Origin: CAWBXL01 sp963837365
GTDB lineage: Bacteria > Acidobacteriota > Terriglobia > Terriglobales > Acidobacteriaceae
Direction: 5' to 3'
Assembly (NCBI GenBank): GCA_963837365.1
Contig: CAWIMW010000008.1
Span: forward strand, 1-64,000
Length of the DNA: 64,000 bases
Shown: one piece after another, positions 25,351-33,359 of the stretch
Position numbering within the stretch: position 1 is the first letter of the stretch
How the letters are laid out: each line of letters starts with the position of its first letter
Notes under the pieces: model-generated
Told to the model about the DNA's origin: nothing
The model's database searches: none
What the model saw: only the letters and a program-made list of their open reading frames with translations
Program-made: the position numbers and the translations under genes

Positions 25351-26424
25351 TTATTGAATTGACGCTGAATCTACTGCGCCATCGGTGACGACGTAGGTAT
25401 CTACGCGCAGGCCCACCGGGAGTTGCATGCCTTTATCCAACTCCACCAAGGTTTCGAGGATTTTTACATCCACACGCTCCGTGGGCTCGTCGGTGCGGAC
25501 ATTCTTCGGGCCTAGTTGTTCGCCCACGCGCACTACTCTTCCCCAGAATTTTTGTTTACCGTAGGCATCGGCAGTTACATAGGCTTTCTGGCCTACGTGG
25601 ACTCTATCTACGTCGGTTTCATCTACGTCCATGCGGACACGGAGAACTTCTTTGTCGCCGATGGTCAGGATTGGATCGGGGACGGTGGAGGAATTAGAGA
25701 CGCTCTCGCCGCTGCGATGATGCTTGCGCAGTACCGTACCGTCGATCGGCGACTTGATCAGGGTCTTCTCGTACTTGGCGCGGGCTTCCTGCAATTGGGC
25801 CTGTGCCAGCTGCAAATCTGCCTGGGCGAAGGCCTGATCTTCATGCCGGGCGTGATCGTCCACCAGCGAGTGGTGCTCTACCGACTCCTGATACTGGGCT
25901 TTGGCCACATTGTATTCGCGGGCGTAGCGCTCGGATTCTTCGCGGGAGACTACTCCGGCGGTGAAGAGTTTCTGGTAGCGATCTTTTTGGGCCTCGGCAT
26001 TTTCCATGACTGCTTGGGCGGCCCGCACCGTGGATAACGCTTCGGAACGCTCCTGCGCCCGGGCGCCGTTCAATACTTTTTCCAGCGTTGCTGCTTTGGC
26101 GCGGACTTCGGCTTCGGCGGAAAGGACCTGGGCGCGGTAGTCATCGTTCTGTAGGATCGCCAGCACCTGGCCGCGATAGATATGGTCTCCTTCTTCCACG
26201 TTCACTGACTTGAGCTTGCCGCTTAGCTCGGAGCCTAGTTTGATGTCCTCCGAGACGGGCTCAACCCGGCCGGGGCCGGCGATCAGCCGTGGTTGAGAAC
26301 TCGGCTGGGCAGATGAAGCCGCCTGTACCGCACTAGCCGAGTGCGAACGGACCAAGCGCAGGGTTAGAACAACGGTTGTCAGGAATGCCACCGCGCCAAC
26401 TAAAATGAGCGTTTTGTTCTTCAT
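25351..26424 (-). CDS. HlyD-type periplasmic adaptor of an ABC exporter
   Basis: A 357-residue membrane-fusion protein. An N-terminal anchor (KTLILVGAVAFLTTVVLTL) is followed by a lipoyl half-motif (GSELSGKLKSVNVEEGDHIYRGQVLAIL), a long coiled-coil hairpin (about 95-215, Ala/Glu/Gln-rich), the second lipoyl half (IKSPIDGTVLRKHHRSGESV), and a beta-barrel domain. It bridges the inner-membrane transporter to an outer-membrane channel. ATG 26424 has GGAG eight bases before and overlaps the ATPase stop as ATGA, which indicates coupling; the ATG at 26436 is less likely. Confidence 0.92.
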   Translation of the reverse strand: MKNKTLILVGAVAFLTTVVLTLRLVRSHSASAVQAASSAQPSSQPRLIAGPGRVEPVSEDIKLGSELSGKLKSVNVEEGDHIYRGQVLAILQNDDYRAQVLSAEAEVRAKAATLEKVLNGARAQERSEALSTVRAAQAVMENAEAQKDRYQKLFTAGVVSREESERYAREYNVAKAQYQESVEHHSLVDDHARHEDQAFAQADLQLAQAQLQEARAKYEKTLIKSPIDGTVLRKHHRSGESVSNSSTVPDPILTIGDKEVLRVRMDVDETDVDRVHVGQKAYVTADAYGKQKFWGRVVRVGEQLGPKNVRTDEPTERVDVKILETLVELDKGMQLPVGLRVDTYVVTDGAVDSASIQ

Positions 26425-27197
26425 AAAATTCTCCATCCAGCTTCAAACTGCTCGCCAACATCGAAAGTTCCAGTCAATTGCCGTCCGGCAAGAAGTTCCA
26501 TTGGAACTACTGCTTCCTCAGGAGATGGCACTACCAATCCGTCTTCGATCCTGATGGTGCGGTCGGCAAATTCGGCTACGCGGGGATCGTGGGTCACGAT
26601 CACTACCGCCCGGTCACGCTGGTGCGCCAGGTCTTTCATCATTTGCATGACGTTGCGTCCGGTGTGGGAATCGAGCGCGGCGGTGGGTTCGTCGGCCAGA
26701 ATGATTTTCGGGTCACCGGCTAACGCACGGGCGATGGCTACACGCTGCTTCTGTCCGCCGCTCAGGTCGTTGGGGAAGCTGTTGTACTTCTCTCCCAATC
26801 CCACTTGCTCCAGCAATTCCTGGCTGCGCTTCTTGGCTAAAGTTCCACGTACGCCTTTCAGGTCCAGCATTAATTCGACGTTCTCTCCGGCGGTCAAGGT
26901 AGGAAATAGATTGAAACCTTGAAACACAAAACCGATGTGTTCCAGGCGGATGCCGGGAAGTTGCTTTTGCGGCAGCCCAGCCACCTCTTTGCCTGACAGG
27001 CGCACGCTGCCTGAGGTTGCGGACAGGATGCAGCCCATGATCGAGAGCAGAGTGGTTTTGCCGCTGCCGGAAGGGCCCATGAGCATGACCATCTCCCCAG
27101 GGTGGACGTCGAGGTCAACGCCACGGAGAGCGACTACGCTGGCTTCTCCTTCGGAGTAGGTTTTGGTTAGCTCACGGACTGCGATTGCGGGTTGCAT
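26421..27197 (-). CDS. ABC transporter ATP-binding protein (DevA/LolD type)
   Basis: A 258-residue ATPase. Walker A is GPSGSGKTT (about 41-49), the Q-loop lies in FVFQGFNLFPTL, the signature is LSGGQKQRVAIARAL, Walker B is IILADEP, and the H-loop is VTHDPR. This is the MacB/LolD/DevA class that energises FtsX-fold permeases. A C-terminal extension of about 30 residues follows the core. Its permease precedes it and its HlyD adaptor follows with a 4-base overlap, so all three form one exporter. Confidence 0.95.
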   Translation of the reverse strand: MQPAIAVRELTKTYSEGEASVVALRGVDLDVHPGEMVMLMGPSGSGKTTLLSIMGCILSATSGSVRLSGKEVAGLPQKQLPGIRLEHIGFVFQGFNLFPTLTAGENVELMLDLKGVRGTLAKKRSQELLEQVGLGEKYNSFPNDLSGGQKQRVAIARALAGDPKIILADEPTAALDSHTGRNVMQMMKDLAHQRDRAVVIVTHDPRVAEFADRTIRIEDGLVVPSPEEAVVPMELLAGRQLTGTFDVGEQFEAGWRIL

Positions 27198-27251
27198 CTT
27201 AGCTTCCCTTTCTTTCGCCCCTTCAGGGCTTGGTTACTATCCTCACTGTGA

Positions 27252-27290
27252 CCCAGGGCGAAGGGCGAAATCCACGCCCTTCGCCCTGGG
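27252..27290. other. 16-bp perfect hairpin between permease and ATPase genes
   Basis: CCCAGGGCGAAGGGCG (27252-27267), seven-base loop, CGCCCTTCGCCCTGGG (27275-27290). It lies in the 117-base gap inside the efflux operon and lacks a T run, so it is not a simple terminator. It could stabilise or partly terminate the upstream message. A second small stem, GCCGCTTCGCGGC, follows at about 27303. Confidence 0.7.
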
Positions 27291-27314
27291 CTGTAATCTT
27301 TCGCCGCTTCGCGG

Positions 27315-28439
27315 CTAGCCCTTGAACACCATTGCCGGGTCCAGGCTGGTCACTTTGCTGATTGAAACCAGCGCTGCGCCTACACACATGGCCAGCGTCA
27401 AAAAAAACATCCCGACTGCCATGGGCCACGGGAGGAGGATTGCTGCTCCGCCGCTTTGGCTGGCCCGTACTACGAATGCGCTCACGATCATGCCCAGCAC
27501 GTATCCTATGATTGCGCTCATGGCGGCTTGCTTGATGATGACCTTGTACACATAGCTATTAGGCGCGCCCATCGCTTTTAATGTTCCGTACTCACGCAGG
27601 TGGTCCATGGTGGTCGCGTAAATCGTTTGCGCCACCACTACGAAACCAACCACCAACCCGAGAAGAGCAGCCAGTAATACGGCTACTCCTGCCCCGGTGG
27701 TGAACATCCAGTAGAACTGCGTCATACGGCTGAATTCGTGGCTGGTGAAAACTTCTACGTTTTGCACGCTACCCAGAATCGCCTGCCGCACCTGCTCAAC
27801 GTTGGCATCCGGAGCAAGCTTCACCAGGATAAAAATCGTTTGGTCCTCCGGGAGATTGATGTACTCCTGGGCGCGCTTGAACGTGGTGAACACATAGGGC
27901 GAAGTTGTGAAGGAGCGAATTCCATGGGTGAAACCGACAATACGGGCGCGGCGGCCGTTGATCTCGAAGACCTCGCCGAGGTGATGGACGGCGAGCTTGT
28001 CCTTGTACATATCGTCCATGATTACAGCGTCGGGATGTTTGAGGTCCTGAACACTACCCTGCACCAGGTTCCAGGGTTGTTCCATGGTTGAGTCTGGATT
28101 CACGCCGACAATCTGGACTGACTCTTCCCTGCCATCGGCGCGCTTCCATTGCCCCCACCGGGTAACTACTTTCTGGGCTTCTTCTACTCCGGGAACAGCC
28201 CGCACCTGATAGACCTTGCGCTCGCTGAATGGGACTCCAAGTTCGACGTAGGGAACGTGCTTGGAAGTCACCCAGAGATCGGCTTTCGAGTGGTCCACCA
28301 GGCCAGATGTCGTGACGGTAAAACCTACGAACAATCCCAGCTCGACTACGATCAGCACCACCGCGAAGACAATACCGGTAAGGGTGACGGTGAGACGAAT
28401 TTTGTCGTGGAAGAGATTGCGTTGCGCTAAAGGAGGCAT
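27315..28439 (-). CDS. ABC transporter permease, DevC-like FtsX protein
   Basis: A 374-residue permease. MPPLAQRNLFHDKIRLTVTLTGIVFAVVLIVVELGLFVG gives the first helix, a periplasmic domain of about 200 residues follows, then three helices (VAVLLAALLGLVVGFVVVAQTIY, AAMSAIIGYVLGMIVSAF, VGMFFLTLAMCVGAALVSI) and the end SLDPAMVFKG typical of DevC. It works with the ATPase and HlyD downstream, as in the DevBCA glycolipid exporter of cyanobacteria; the substrate here is unknown. Its ATG overlaps the TetR stop as TAATG. Confidence 0.92.
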   Translation of the reverse strand: MPPLAQRNLFHDKIRLTVTLTGIVFAVVLIVVELGLFVGFTVTTSGLVDHSKADLWVTSKHVPYVELGVPFSERKVYQVRAVPGVEEAQKVVTRWGQWKRADGREESVQIVGVNPDSTMEQPWNLVQGSVQDLKHPDAVIMDDMYKDKLAVHHLGEVFEINGRRARIVGFTHGIRSFTTSPYVFTTFKRAQEYINLPEDQTIFILVKLAPDANVEQVRQAILGSVQNVEVFTSHEFSRMTQFYWMFTTGAGVAVLLAALLGLVVGFVVVAQTIYATTMDHLREYGTLKAMGAPNSYVYKVIIKQAAMSAIIGYVLGMIVSAFVVRASQSGGAAILLPWPMAVGMFFLTLAMCVGAALVSISKVTSLDPAMVFKG

Positions 28440-29086
28440 TATTTTGACTCCTTCAATAGGCCACGCAGAACTGCGTCCGTCATGGTCTGGATTCTCTCTT
28501 CCAGAGGGCTCCAATTCACCCAGGCATCGTTGCATTTGGCGATTTGCAGAGAGATTACGCCATGCACTGCTGCCCATAAGGTTTGCGCGATCAGTTCTGC
28601 ATCTCTTAATTCGTCACGAAAAATACCCGCGGCCAACGCTTGCCTTACGGTCATCATCAGGAAGGCGTAAGAATCTTTTTCCGGATTGCCCAGGACCTCG
28701 TGATCACGCTGCTTCAGCGGAGTGGGCGGATGCGGGGTCATGAACATCAGCTTGAAGTGGTTGGGATAACGAATGCCAAATTCAATGTAAATACGGCCAA
28801 TTTGGCGAATCTGCTCGGCTGGATCGGTGGGCAAGCTACGGCTCTGAAATTCTGCGGCCAGGCGCGCGAAGTCACAATGGCAGAGCTCGTGGAACAGGTC
28901 TTCTTTGTCCTTGAAGTGCACGTAGATGGCGGTGGGGGAGTACTCAATTTTTTCCGCCACCTTGCGCATCGACACGCCTTCGTAGCCCTCGGCGGCAAAC
29001 AGCTCACGGGCTGCGTCCAGGATGATTTCCCGGGTCTCGGTCTTTTCTCGTTCTCTGCGCTCTTTGACGCCCATAACGACTCTCAT
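28439..29086 (-). CDS. TetR/AcrR-family regulator of the efflux operon
   Basis: A 215-residue regulator. The N-terminal helix-turn-helix reads ETREIILDAARELFAAEGYEGVSMRKVAEKIEYSPTAIYVHFKDKEDL (about 18-65), and the C-terminal ligand domain (about 80-210) resembles TetR_C members with WAAVHGVISL. It is the first gene of the efflux operon, so it probably represses itself and the exporter until an effector binds. Start ATG 29086 or ATG 29074; neither has a strong ribosome site. Palindromic GTTAAC elements lie just upstream. Confidence 0.92.
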   Translation of the reverse strand: MRVVMGVKERREREKTETREIILDAARELFAAEGYEGVSMRKVAEKIEYSPTAIYVHFKDKEDLFHELCHCDFARLAAEFQSRSLPTDPAEQIRQIGRIYIEFGIRYPNHFKLMFMTPHPPTPLKQRDHEVLGNPEKDSYAFLMMTVRQALAAGIFRDELRDAELIAQTLWAAVHGVISLQIAKCNDAWVNWSPLEERIQTMTDAVLRGLLKESK

Positions 29087-29098
29087 TTACTTTACAGT

Positions 29099-29144
29099 GT
29101 TAACTTAACAACGTTAACTTATAATTCGTCGTTCCATTTGTCAA
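29099..29144 (-). promoter_or_regulatory. promoter and putative operator of the tetR-efflux operon
   Basis: On the minus strand TTGACA (29144-29139) is followed by TATAAG (29123-29118) at a short 15-base spacing. Two identical GTTAACTTA units lie at 29099-29107 and 29113-29121, each containing the palindrome GTTAAC, with centres 14 bases apart; they overlap the -10 and start region. This is the position of a TetR-type operator. Confidence 0.5.
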
Positions 29145-29181
29145 GCAGAAAATGAATTTGTAAGCGAGCGATTTTCCCTGC

Positions 29182-29814
29182 CTAAAAGCTCACTGCTAAG
29201 CCGCCTGAAAACAATAGGTTGTGCTGAAATCCGGCTGCGACCGCGAGGTTGTAGTTGGGCTGGCCAGAATAGAAGTCGCGGATTTCCACACGCAGTTTGA
29301 TGGGAAACAGCACCTTGATCGGCGTGCGGAAGTCTATTCCGCCGCCGAACTCAACAGCCCCACGATTGGCGCCGATGCGGCCTGGATTTGGGCTTCCGTT
29401 TTGCAGTTCCGCGCTTTCGTGAAAACGGGCATAGCCTCCGCCAAGCGCCAGCCAGGGAGCTACTTTCGCGTTTGGATGAAGCTTCAGCCGCAGTCCGGGA
29501 GTGATGAACAACGACGCATAACTGGCGGGCACTGACGAGTTGCTCGTGGAAATATCAATGTTCGGTGCGGCCGCGAACGGGACTTCAAAATACACTGCGG
29601 CCCCCGGCAGAGCGACCAGGCGGTGAGCGTAGGTAGCCTGAAACGTTAGGCCAGACCCGAAACTGACTTTGCCGGTCTGGTTTGAGATGTTCAGTGCGGG
29701 CGTGAACGTTGCGCCTAGAAGCAAACCCAGCTCGTTTTTTGCTTCATTCTGAGCGCTGGCGTGGCTGACGCCGATGCTTATTGCCAAAAGTGCTAAAGCC
29801 AATTTTTTGAACAT
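29182..29814 (-). CDS. outer-membrane beta-barrel protein
   Basis: A 210-residue precursor with the signal peptide MFKKLALALLAISIGVSHASAQ. Alternating strands (NELGLLLGATFTPAL, GSGLTFQATYAHRL, PGLRLKLHPNAKVAPWLALGGGYARF, FPIKLRVEIRDFYSG) end in LLFSGGLAVSF with terminal Phe. The length fits an eight- to ten-stranded barrel. Function unknown; it is similar in kind but not in sequence to the product of 22264-22872. It lies upstream of the tetR operon on the same strand, across a promoter, so it is probably separate. Confidence 0.85.
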   Translation of the reverse strand: MFKKLALALLAISIGVSHASAQNEAKNELGLLLGATFTPALNISNQTGKVSFGSGLTFQATYAHRLVALPGAAVYFEVPFAAAPNIDISTSNSSVPASYASLFITPGLRLKLHPNAKVAPWLALGGGYARFHESAELQNGSPNPGRIGANRGAVEFGGGIDFRTPIKVLFPIKLRVEIRDFYSGQPNYNLAVAAGFQHNLLFSGGLAVSF

Positions 29815-30004
29815 ATTACGACCTGTCTTACGGGATTTGGATATGATTCCAGTGGATGCCCTAAGTTACAGACGAGAACGAACCGCGGGCAGGGCTGAAA
29901 CTTCCTGGAGGGTAGCGAATCTTAGACTGCATGACGGCTTCGAATAGCTGGGCTTTGTGATATAAATCGAACCCGTCCACCACCTGTTGGAGGCTGAAAC
30001 GACC

Positions 30005-30268
30005 GTGTCCGTCCGTGTGATTGAACTCGACTGCGTGGAAGTCTGGCGGCATCTGTCCGACTACGTCGATAACGACGTGGACCCGGAATTGAAACAGAAC
30101 ATGTCGGCCCACTTCCAGAATTGCGACCATTGCACCGCGATTTTGGATGGGACACGGAATGTGGTGGCGCTGGTGGGGGATGGGAAATCGTTTCCGTTAC
30201 CCGCTCGAGTGAGTCAGCGGTTTTACGGCAAGCTCAATGAATATCTGGAAAGTCGGAAATCCAAGTAA
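30005..30268 (+). CDS. zf-HC2 putative anti-sigma factor
   Basis: A roughly 87-residue protein with the HxxxCxxC zinc motif in SAHFQNCDHCTAILDG (about residues 35-50), following an acidic helix VWRHLSDYVDNDVDPELKQ. zf-HC2 domains bind ECF sigma factors and keep them inactive. There is no membrane segment, so this would be a soluble anti-sigma. GTG 30005 has GGAGG 11 bases before; TTG 29987 is the alternative. Unusually, the sigma gene at 30400-31095 lies on the other strand facing it, so the two are not co-transcribed. Confidence 0.78.
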   Translation: MSVRVIELDCVEVWRHLSDYVDNDVDPELKQNMSAHFQNCDHCTAILDGTRNVVALVGDGKSFPLPARVSQRFYGKLNEYLESRKSK

Positions 30269-30304
30269 CAATTCTTCCTGTCTGTATCTCTAGTGTCCTA
30301 ACTC

Positions 30305-30385
30305 AGGTTGTTTCTTCTTTGCGTCCTTTGCGCCCTGGAAGAAAAACAAAAGACTTTTGCCGCAGAGGACGCGGAGAAAACCAGA
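30305..30385. repeat. repeat of the GCGTCCTTTGCG / CGCAGAGGACGCGGAGA family
   Basis: TTTCTTCTTTGCGTCCTTTG and, in inverse orientation, TTTTGCCGCAGAGGACGCGG surround an A-rich centre. It matches words at 24735-24805 and 51830-51870. It lies between the convergent zf-HC2 and sigma-factor genes. Confidence 0.55.
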
Positions 30386-30399
30386 TGAAACACAATCCC

Positions 30400-31095
30400 C
30401 TACCAGGGGCGGACTTTTTGGTATTCCTTGCCTTTTTTCCAGGCGCCATCAAAGCCTGGGGCCAGCGCGTCACGCAGGATCAGGCGGGCGCGGAGCAGGC
30501 GGGTTTTTACCGCGGCTTCGCTGATGCCCAAGACTTCTGCCGTTTCGGAAATATTCATGTGTTCGACATCGCGCAGAATTACTACCTGACGGTACTTGGG
30601 CGAGAGCGAATCCAGGGCCTTCTTCAGGGCCGCACGCAGTTGGTTATTGTGATGGGTTTCGGATGGAATGGGTCGCCAGTCGGCGAAATCGCGCGGCAAG
30701 TAATCTCCTTCTTCGTCACCTTTTAACGGCTCGTCGATTGATTCATACAGGTGCTTGCGGTCTTTGCGGATGCGCATGCGCGCTTCATTGATGGCGATCT
30801 GAATGATCCACGTACTGAACTTGGATTCTCCACGGAAAGTGTTAATGGCCTTGAAGGCTTTCAGGATGGCTTCCTGCACGGCGTCTTCGGCATCGGCCTG
30901 GTTGTTGACGATGGCCAGGGCCGAGAGAAAAAGCCCGCGCTCGCGGGGACGGACGAGTTCGTAAAACGCGTCCACATCTCCGGCTTTGACCCGCTCGATC
31001 AGCGCAGCTTCGTGCTGGTCCGGCGAAGCGGTCTCGCGGGACACAACCGAGCCCTGCACCACATCGGGTGGATTGGAATCGAGCTTACTGATCAT
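30400..31095 (-). CDS. ECF-type RNA polymerase sigma factor
   Basis: A 231-residue sigma70-family ECF protein. Region 2 is LVRPRERGLFLSALAIVNNQADAEDAVQEAILKAFKAINTFRGESKFSTWI (about 47-97); region 4 is ALDSLSPKYRQVVILRDVEHMNISETAEVLGISEAAVKTRLLRARLIL (about 160-207). The N-terminal 30 residues and the acidic linker between domains (DEPLKGDEEGDYLP) are longer than average. It directs transcription of an unknown stress regulon. The convergent zf-HC2 gene nearby may encode its partner. ATG 31095. Confidence 0.93.
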   Translation of the reverse strand: MISKLDSNPPDVVQGSVVSRETASPDQHEAALIERVKAGDVDAFYELVRPRERGLFLSALAIVNNQADAEDAVQEAILKAFKAINTFRGESKFSTWIIQIAINEARMRIRKDRKHLYESIDEPLKGDEEGDYLPRDFADWRPIPSETHHNNQLRAALKKALDSLSPKYRQVVILRDVEHMNISETAEVLGISEAAVKTRLLRARLILRDALAPGFDGAWKKGKEYQKVRPW

Positions 31096-31264
31096 TGGAG
31101 TTTCGAATGCGGCTTAGACTTCCCCCTGGATTAGACGAAACTATAGCAAATCAATGGCCCTGGTCATACCGGGTCACCTCCGATCAATACACGGTAGCCA
31201 AGCGAGTTAATGCTAGCGGGTCAACTTGTCGTAAAATTCTGGGCAGCCAATTCAGGAGACTACA

Positions 31265-31978
31265 ATGCGAAGACTGCTACATGTTCTTGGGGTTTTGTGC
31301 CTCGCTTCCCTGCCAATGTGGTCGCAAGCCGCGCCTGCCAAACCATCGACTCCAGCGGCTCATGCCGTCCGGCCAACCGGGCCGATTGCGATCATTGACA
31401 CGTCTGTCGGCAAGATGAAGTGTGAACTGTTTCCCAACGTAGCTCCGATTGGAGTGGCCAACTTCATTGGATTGGCCAATGGAACCAAGGACTGGGTCAG
31501 TCCGGCCACCCATAATAAGAAGCACGGAGTTCCTCTCTACGACGGAACCATCTTTCACCGCGTGATTCCTGAGTTCATGATTCAAGGCGGCGACCCGGCG
31601 GGGACGGGCGCGGGCGATCCGGGTTATGTATTCAAAAATGAGACATCGCCGACGTTGAAGTTTGATCGCCCGGGACGGCTGGCTTACGCCAATGCCGGGC
31701 CGGGGACTAACGGCTCGCAGTTCTTTATTACAGAGGTTCCGTATGCGAGCCTGAATGGCGGCTACACCATTTTTGGACAGTGCGATGAAGCTGCGGTGGC
31801 ACTGGTAAAGCAAATCGCGCGCATGGGAAAAGATGCAAATGACCGGCCGTATCGTCCGGTGCGGATCAATCACATTACCGTAACCCAGTCGATTGCCGCC
31901 GCCAAGCCCGCCACGGCAAAGAAACCAGCCGGAGTGGTCCACAAAGCCCCGGTGAAGCCCGCAACAATCCCGAAATAG
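31265..31978 (+). CDS. periplasmic peptidyl-prolyl cis-trans isomerase (cyclophilin)
   Basis: A 237-residue precursor with the signal peptide MRRLLHVLGVLCLASLPMWSQA. The cyclophilin core runs about 40-200, with the active-site blocks FHRVIPEFMIQGGDP and NGSQFFIT. The Lys/Pro/Ala-rich C-terminal tail (about 205-237) may contact the envelope. It speeds proline isomerisation in exported proteins. GGAG precedes ATG 31265. A cytoplasmic paralogue follows 40 bases later, so this is a tandem pair with split location. Confidence 0.93.
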   Translation: MRRLLHVLGVLCLASLPMWSQAAPAKPSTPAAHAVRPTGPIAIIDTSVGKMKCELFPNVAPIGVANFIGLANGTKDWVSPATHNKKHGVPLYDGTIFHRVIPEFMIQGGDPAGTGAGDPGYVFKNETSPTLKFDRPGRLAYANAGPGTNGSQFFITEVPYASLNGGYTIFGQCDEAAVALVKQIARMGKDANDRPYRPVRINHITVTQSIAAAKPATAKKPAGVVHKAPVKPATIPK

Positions 31979-32018
31979 CTTTCGTATACGAAAATAAATA
32001 CGCACTTGAAAGGACTCC

Positions 32019-32546
32019 ATGAGCCGCCCAGCAGGAACTTACGCAGTTTTCAATACTTCTGAAGGAACCATAGTCTGCCGCCTGTTTGAAAAAGAAGCGC
32101 CCAAGACCGTCGCCAATTTTGTGGACCTGGCCGAGGGGAAGCGGGAGTGGACACATCCGGTGAGCCGCAAGAAGAGCAAGGATCATTTATATGACGGCAC
32201 GATTTTTCACCGGGTGATCCCCAACTTCATGATTCAGGGCGGCGACCCCGCCGGCACCGGGATGGGCGGGCCCGGTTATCAGTTTGAGGATGAAACCAAG
32301 GGATCTCCGCACAAGTTCGACAAGCCGGGAAAGCTGGCGATGGCCAATGCCGGGCCGAATACCAATGGCTCGCAGTTTTTTATTACGGTTGCGCCGACTA
32401 CCTGGCTTACCGGGAACCATACGATTTTCGGTGAAGTGGTTGAGGGGTATGAGGTGGCGGAGAAGATTGTAGGGGTTCCGCGGAGCCGGCAGGATAAGCC
32501 GAATAAGGATGTGGTGGTGACGGCGGTGGTGATTGAGCGGGTGTAG
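32019..32546 (+). CDS. cytoplasmic peptidyl-prolyl cis-trans isomerase (cyclophilin)
   Basis: A 175-residue cyclophilin without a signal peptide. The blocks FHRVIPNFMIQGGDPAGTG and NGSQFFITVAPTTWL hold the catalytic Arg and substrate-binding Phe and Gln. It is closely similar to the exported copy upstream, including the unusual insertion EGKREWTHPVSRKK that mirrors NGTKDWVSPATHNKK there, so a local duplication is likely. Its 3' end is repeated as a fragment near 35378, part of a larger segment duplication. Confidence 0.94.
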   Translation: MSRPAGTYAVFNTSEGTIVCRLFEKEAPKTVANFVDLAEGKREWTHPVSRKKSKDHLYDGTIFHRVIPNFMIQGGDPAGTGMGGPGYQFEDETKGSPHKFDKPGKLAMANAGPNTNGSQFFITVAPTTWLTGNHTIFGEVVEGYEVAEKIVGVPRSRQDKPNKDVVVTAVVIERV

Positions 32547-32559
32547 AGCAGGATTCCCG

Positions 32560-32952
32560 CTAATTCTCCAAGACTGAAATTTCTTTGGTGCGAAGCAGAT
32601 TGCGATCCGAAGTGACCAGCGTCAATCCGTACGCCTTAGCAGATCCGGCCAGGAATAAATCGGCAGGATCTGCGTGGGGTAGGTTGATTGTGGAAAGTAC
32701 TTGTGAGACCTCGAATGTGAATGTGGCTTCATGGAATGAGGTGATCGTGAGCGCCTTCGTGAGCCACGTGGAAAACCCCTCCGGAACTTCGAGACGTCCT
32801 TTGCGGTGGAGCAGCATTGCTTCCCAAATGCTGACGGGAGACAACCAAAGCTGGTTGCCAGCGCGATCCAATTCCCGCGCCACGCGCCGGGACAGTTTCT
32901 CCCGCTCGCTGACACTCCAGACCCAGATGTGGGTATCCAGAAGCAGCTTCAT
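32560..32952 (-). CDS. VapC-type PIN-domain toxin
   Basis: A 130-residue PIN ribonuclease. The acidic catalytic residues are seen in LLLDTHIWVW (Asp6), SIWEAMLL (Glu), PHADPADLFLAGSA (Asp) and TLVTSDRNLL (Asp). PIN toxins cut tRNA or rRNA. The start overlaps the antitoxin stop by four bases (32949-32952), which couples translation. A decayed second copy of this gene lies at 35427-35714. Confidence 0.92.
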   Translation of the reverse strand: MKLLLDTHIWVWSVSEREKLSRRVARELDRAGNQLWLSPVSIWEAMLLHRKGRLEVPEGFSTWLTKALTITSFHEATFTFEVSQVLSTINLPHADPADLFLAGSAKAYGLTLVTSDRNLLRTKEISVLEN

Positions 32953-33191
32953 TTGCGAAAGGCTTCCCAGTCCTCAAAGCTTCCGGTAGGGCCAACGATA
33001 TCGCCAACAATTTTTACTGACCCCGCCATACTGCCCAGCCAGCTCTTGCGGCGGGGCTTCGGCGTGGGCGGCACGATTTCAGCCACCGGCTCGCCGAAGC
33101 GCGTCACGCGGATGGGCTTGCGGGTTTTGCGGACTTCCTCCAGCATGCCGAGGCATTTGGCTTTGAATTCGGAGATGGCTACTTCCTTCAT
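32949..33191 (-). CDS. Phd/YefM-type antitoxin of the VapC pair
   Basis: An 80-residue antitoxin. MKEVAISEFKAKCLGMLEEVRKTRKPIRVTRFGEPVAEIVP is a Phd/YefM DNA-binding fold; the C-terminal KSWLGSMAGSVKIVGDIVGP, then an acidic/Trp end, is the toxin-binding part. I chose the second ATG (33189-33191). The first ATG at 33200 lies inside the TATAAT box, and only the second is kept in the decayed copy at 36245. Such pairs usually autorepress through the palindrome just upstream. Confidence 0.9.
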   Translation of the reverse strand: MKEVAISEFKAKCLGMLEEVRKTRKPIRVTRFGEPVAEIVPPTPKPRRKSWLGSMAGSVKIVGDIVGPTGSFEDWEAFRK

Positions 33192-33230
33192 GCTTCTCAT
33201 TATAGACCATAGTCAACGACTATGGTCTAT
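33192..33230 (-). promoter_or_regulatory. operator palindrome and -10 box of the VapBC module
   Basis: ATAGACCATAGTC (33202-33214), AAC, GACTATGGTCTAT (33218-33230) is a perfect 13-bp inverted repeat. On the minus strand its end merges with TATAAT, only seven bases before the antitoxin ATG at 33191, so the transcript would be almost leaderless. Repressor binding would cover the promoter completely. A decayed relative of the repeat lies at 36251-36283. Confidence 0.75.
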
Positions 33231-33359
33231 TTGATTGGAGATGAACCGGGGGAGGCTCTGAATTCGCAGTTTCAAATATGTTTGCAGTCATGGGCAGAAT
33301 TCCCAGGTCTCGCAACTACAGCGAGACTGGGGCCCCCGGCTGGCCGGTTCATTCCGCTT

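Noticed and set aside
28440..28577. Longer start of the DevC-like permease
   Set aside because: It would lie wholly inside the tetR gene; the ATG at 28439 overlapping the tetR stop fits operon coupling and family length.
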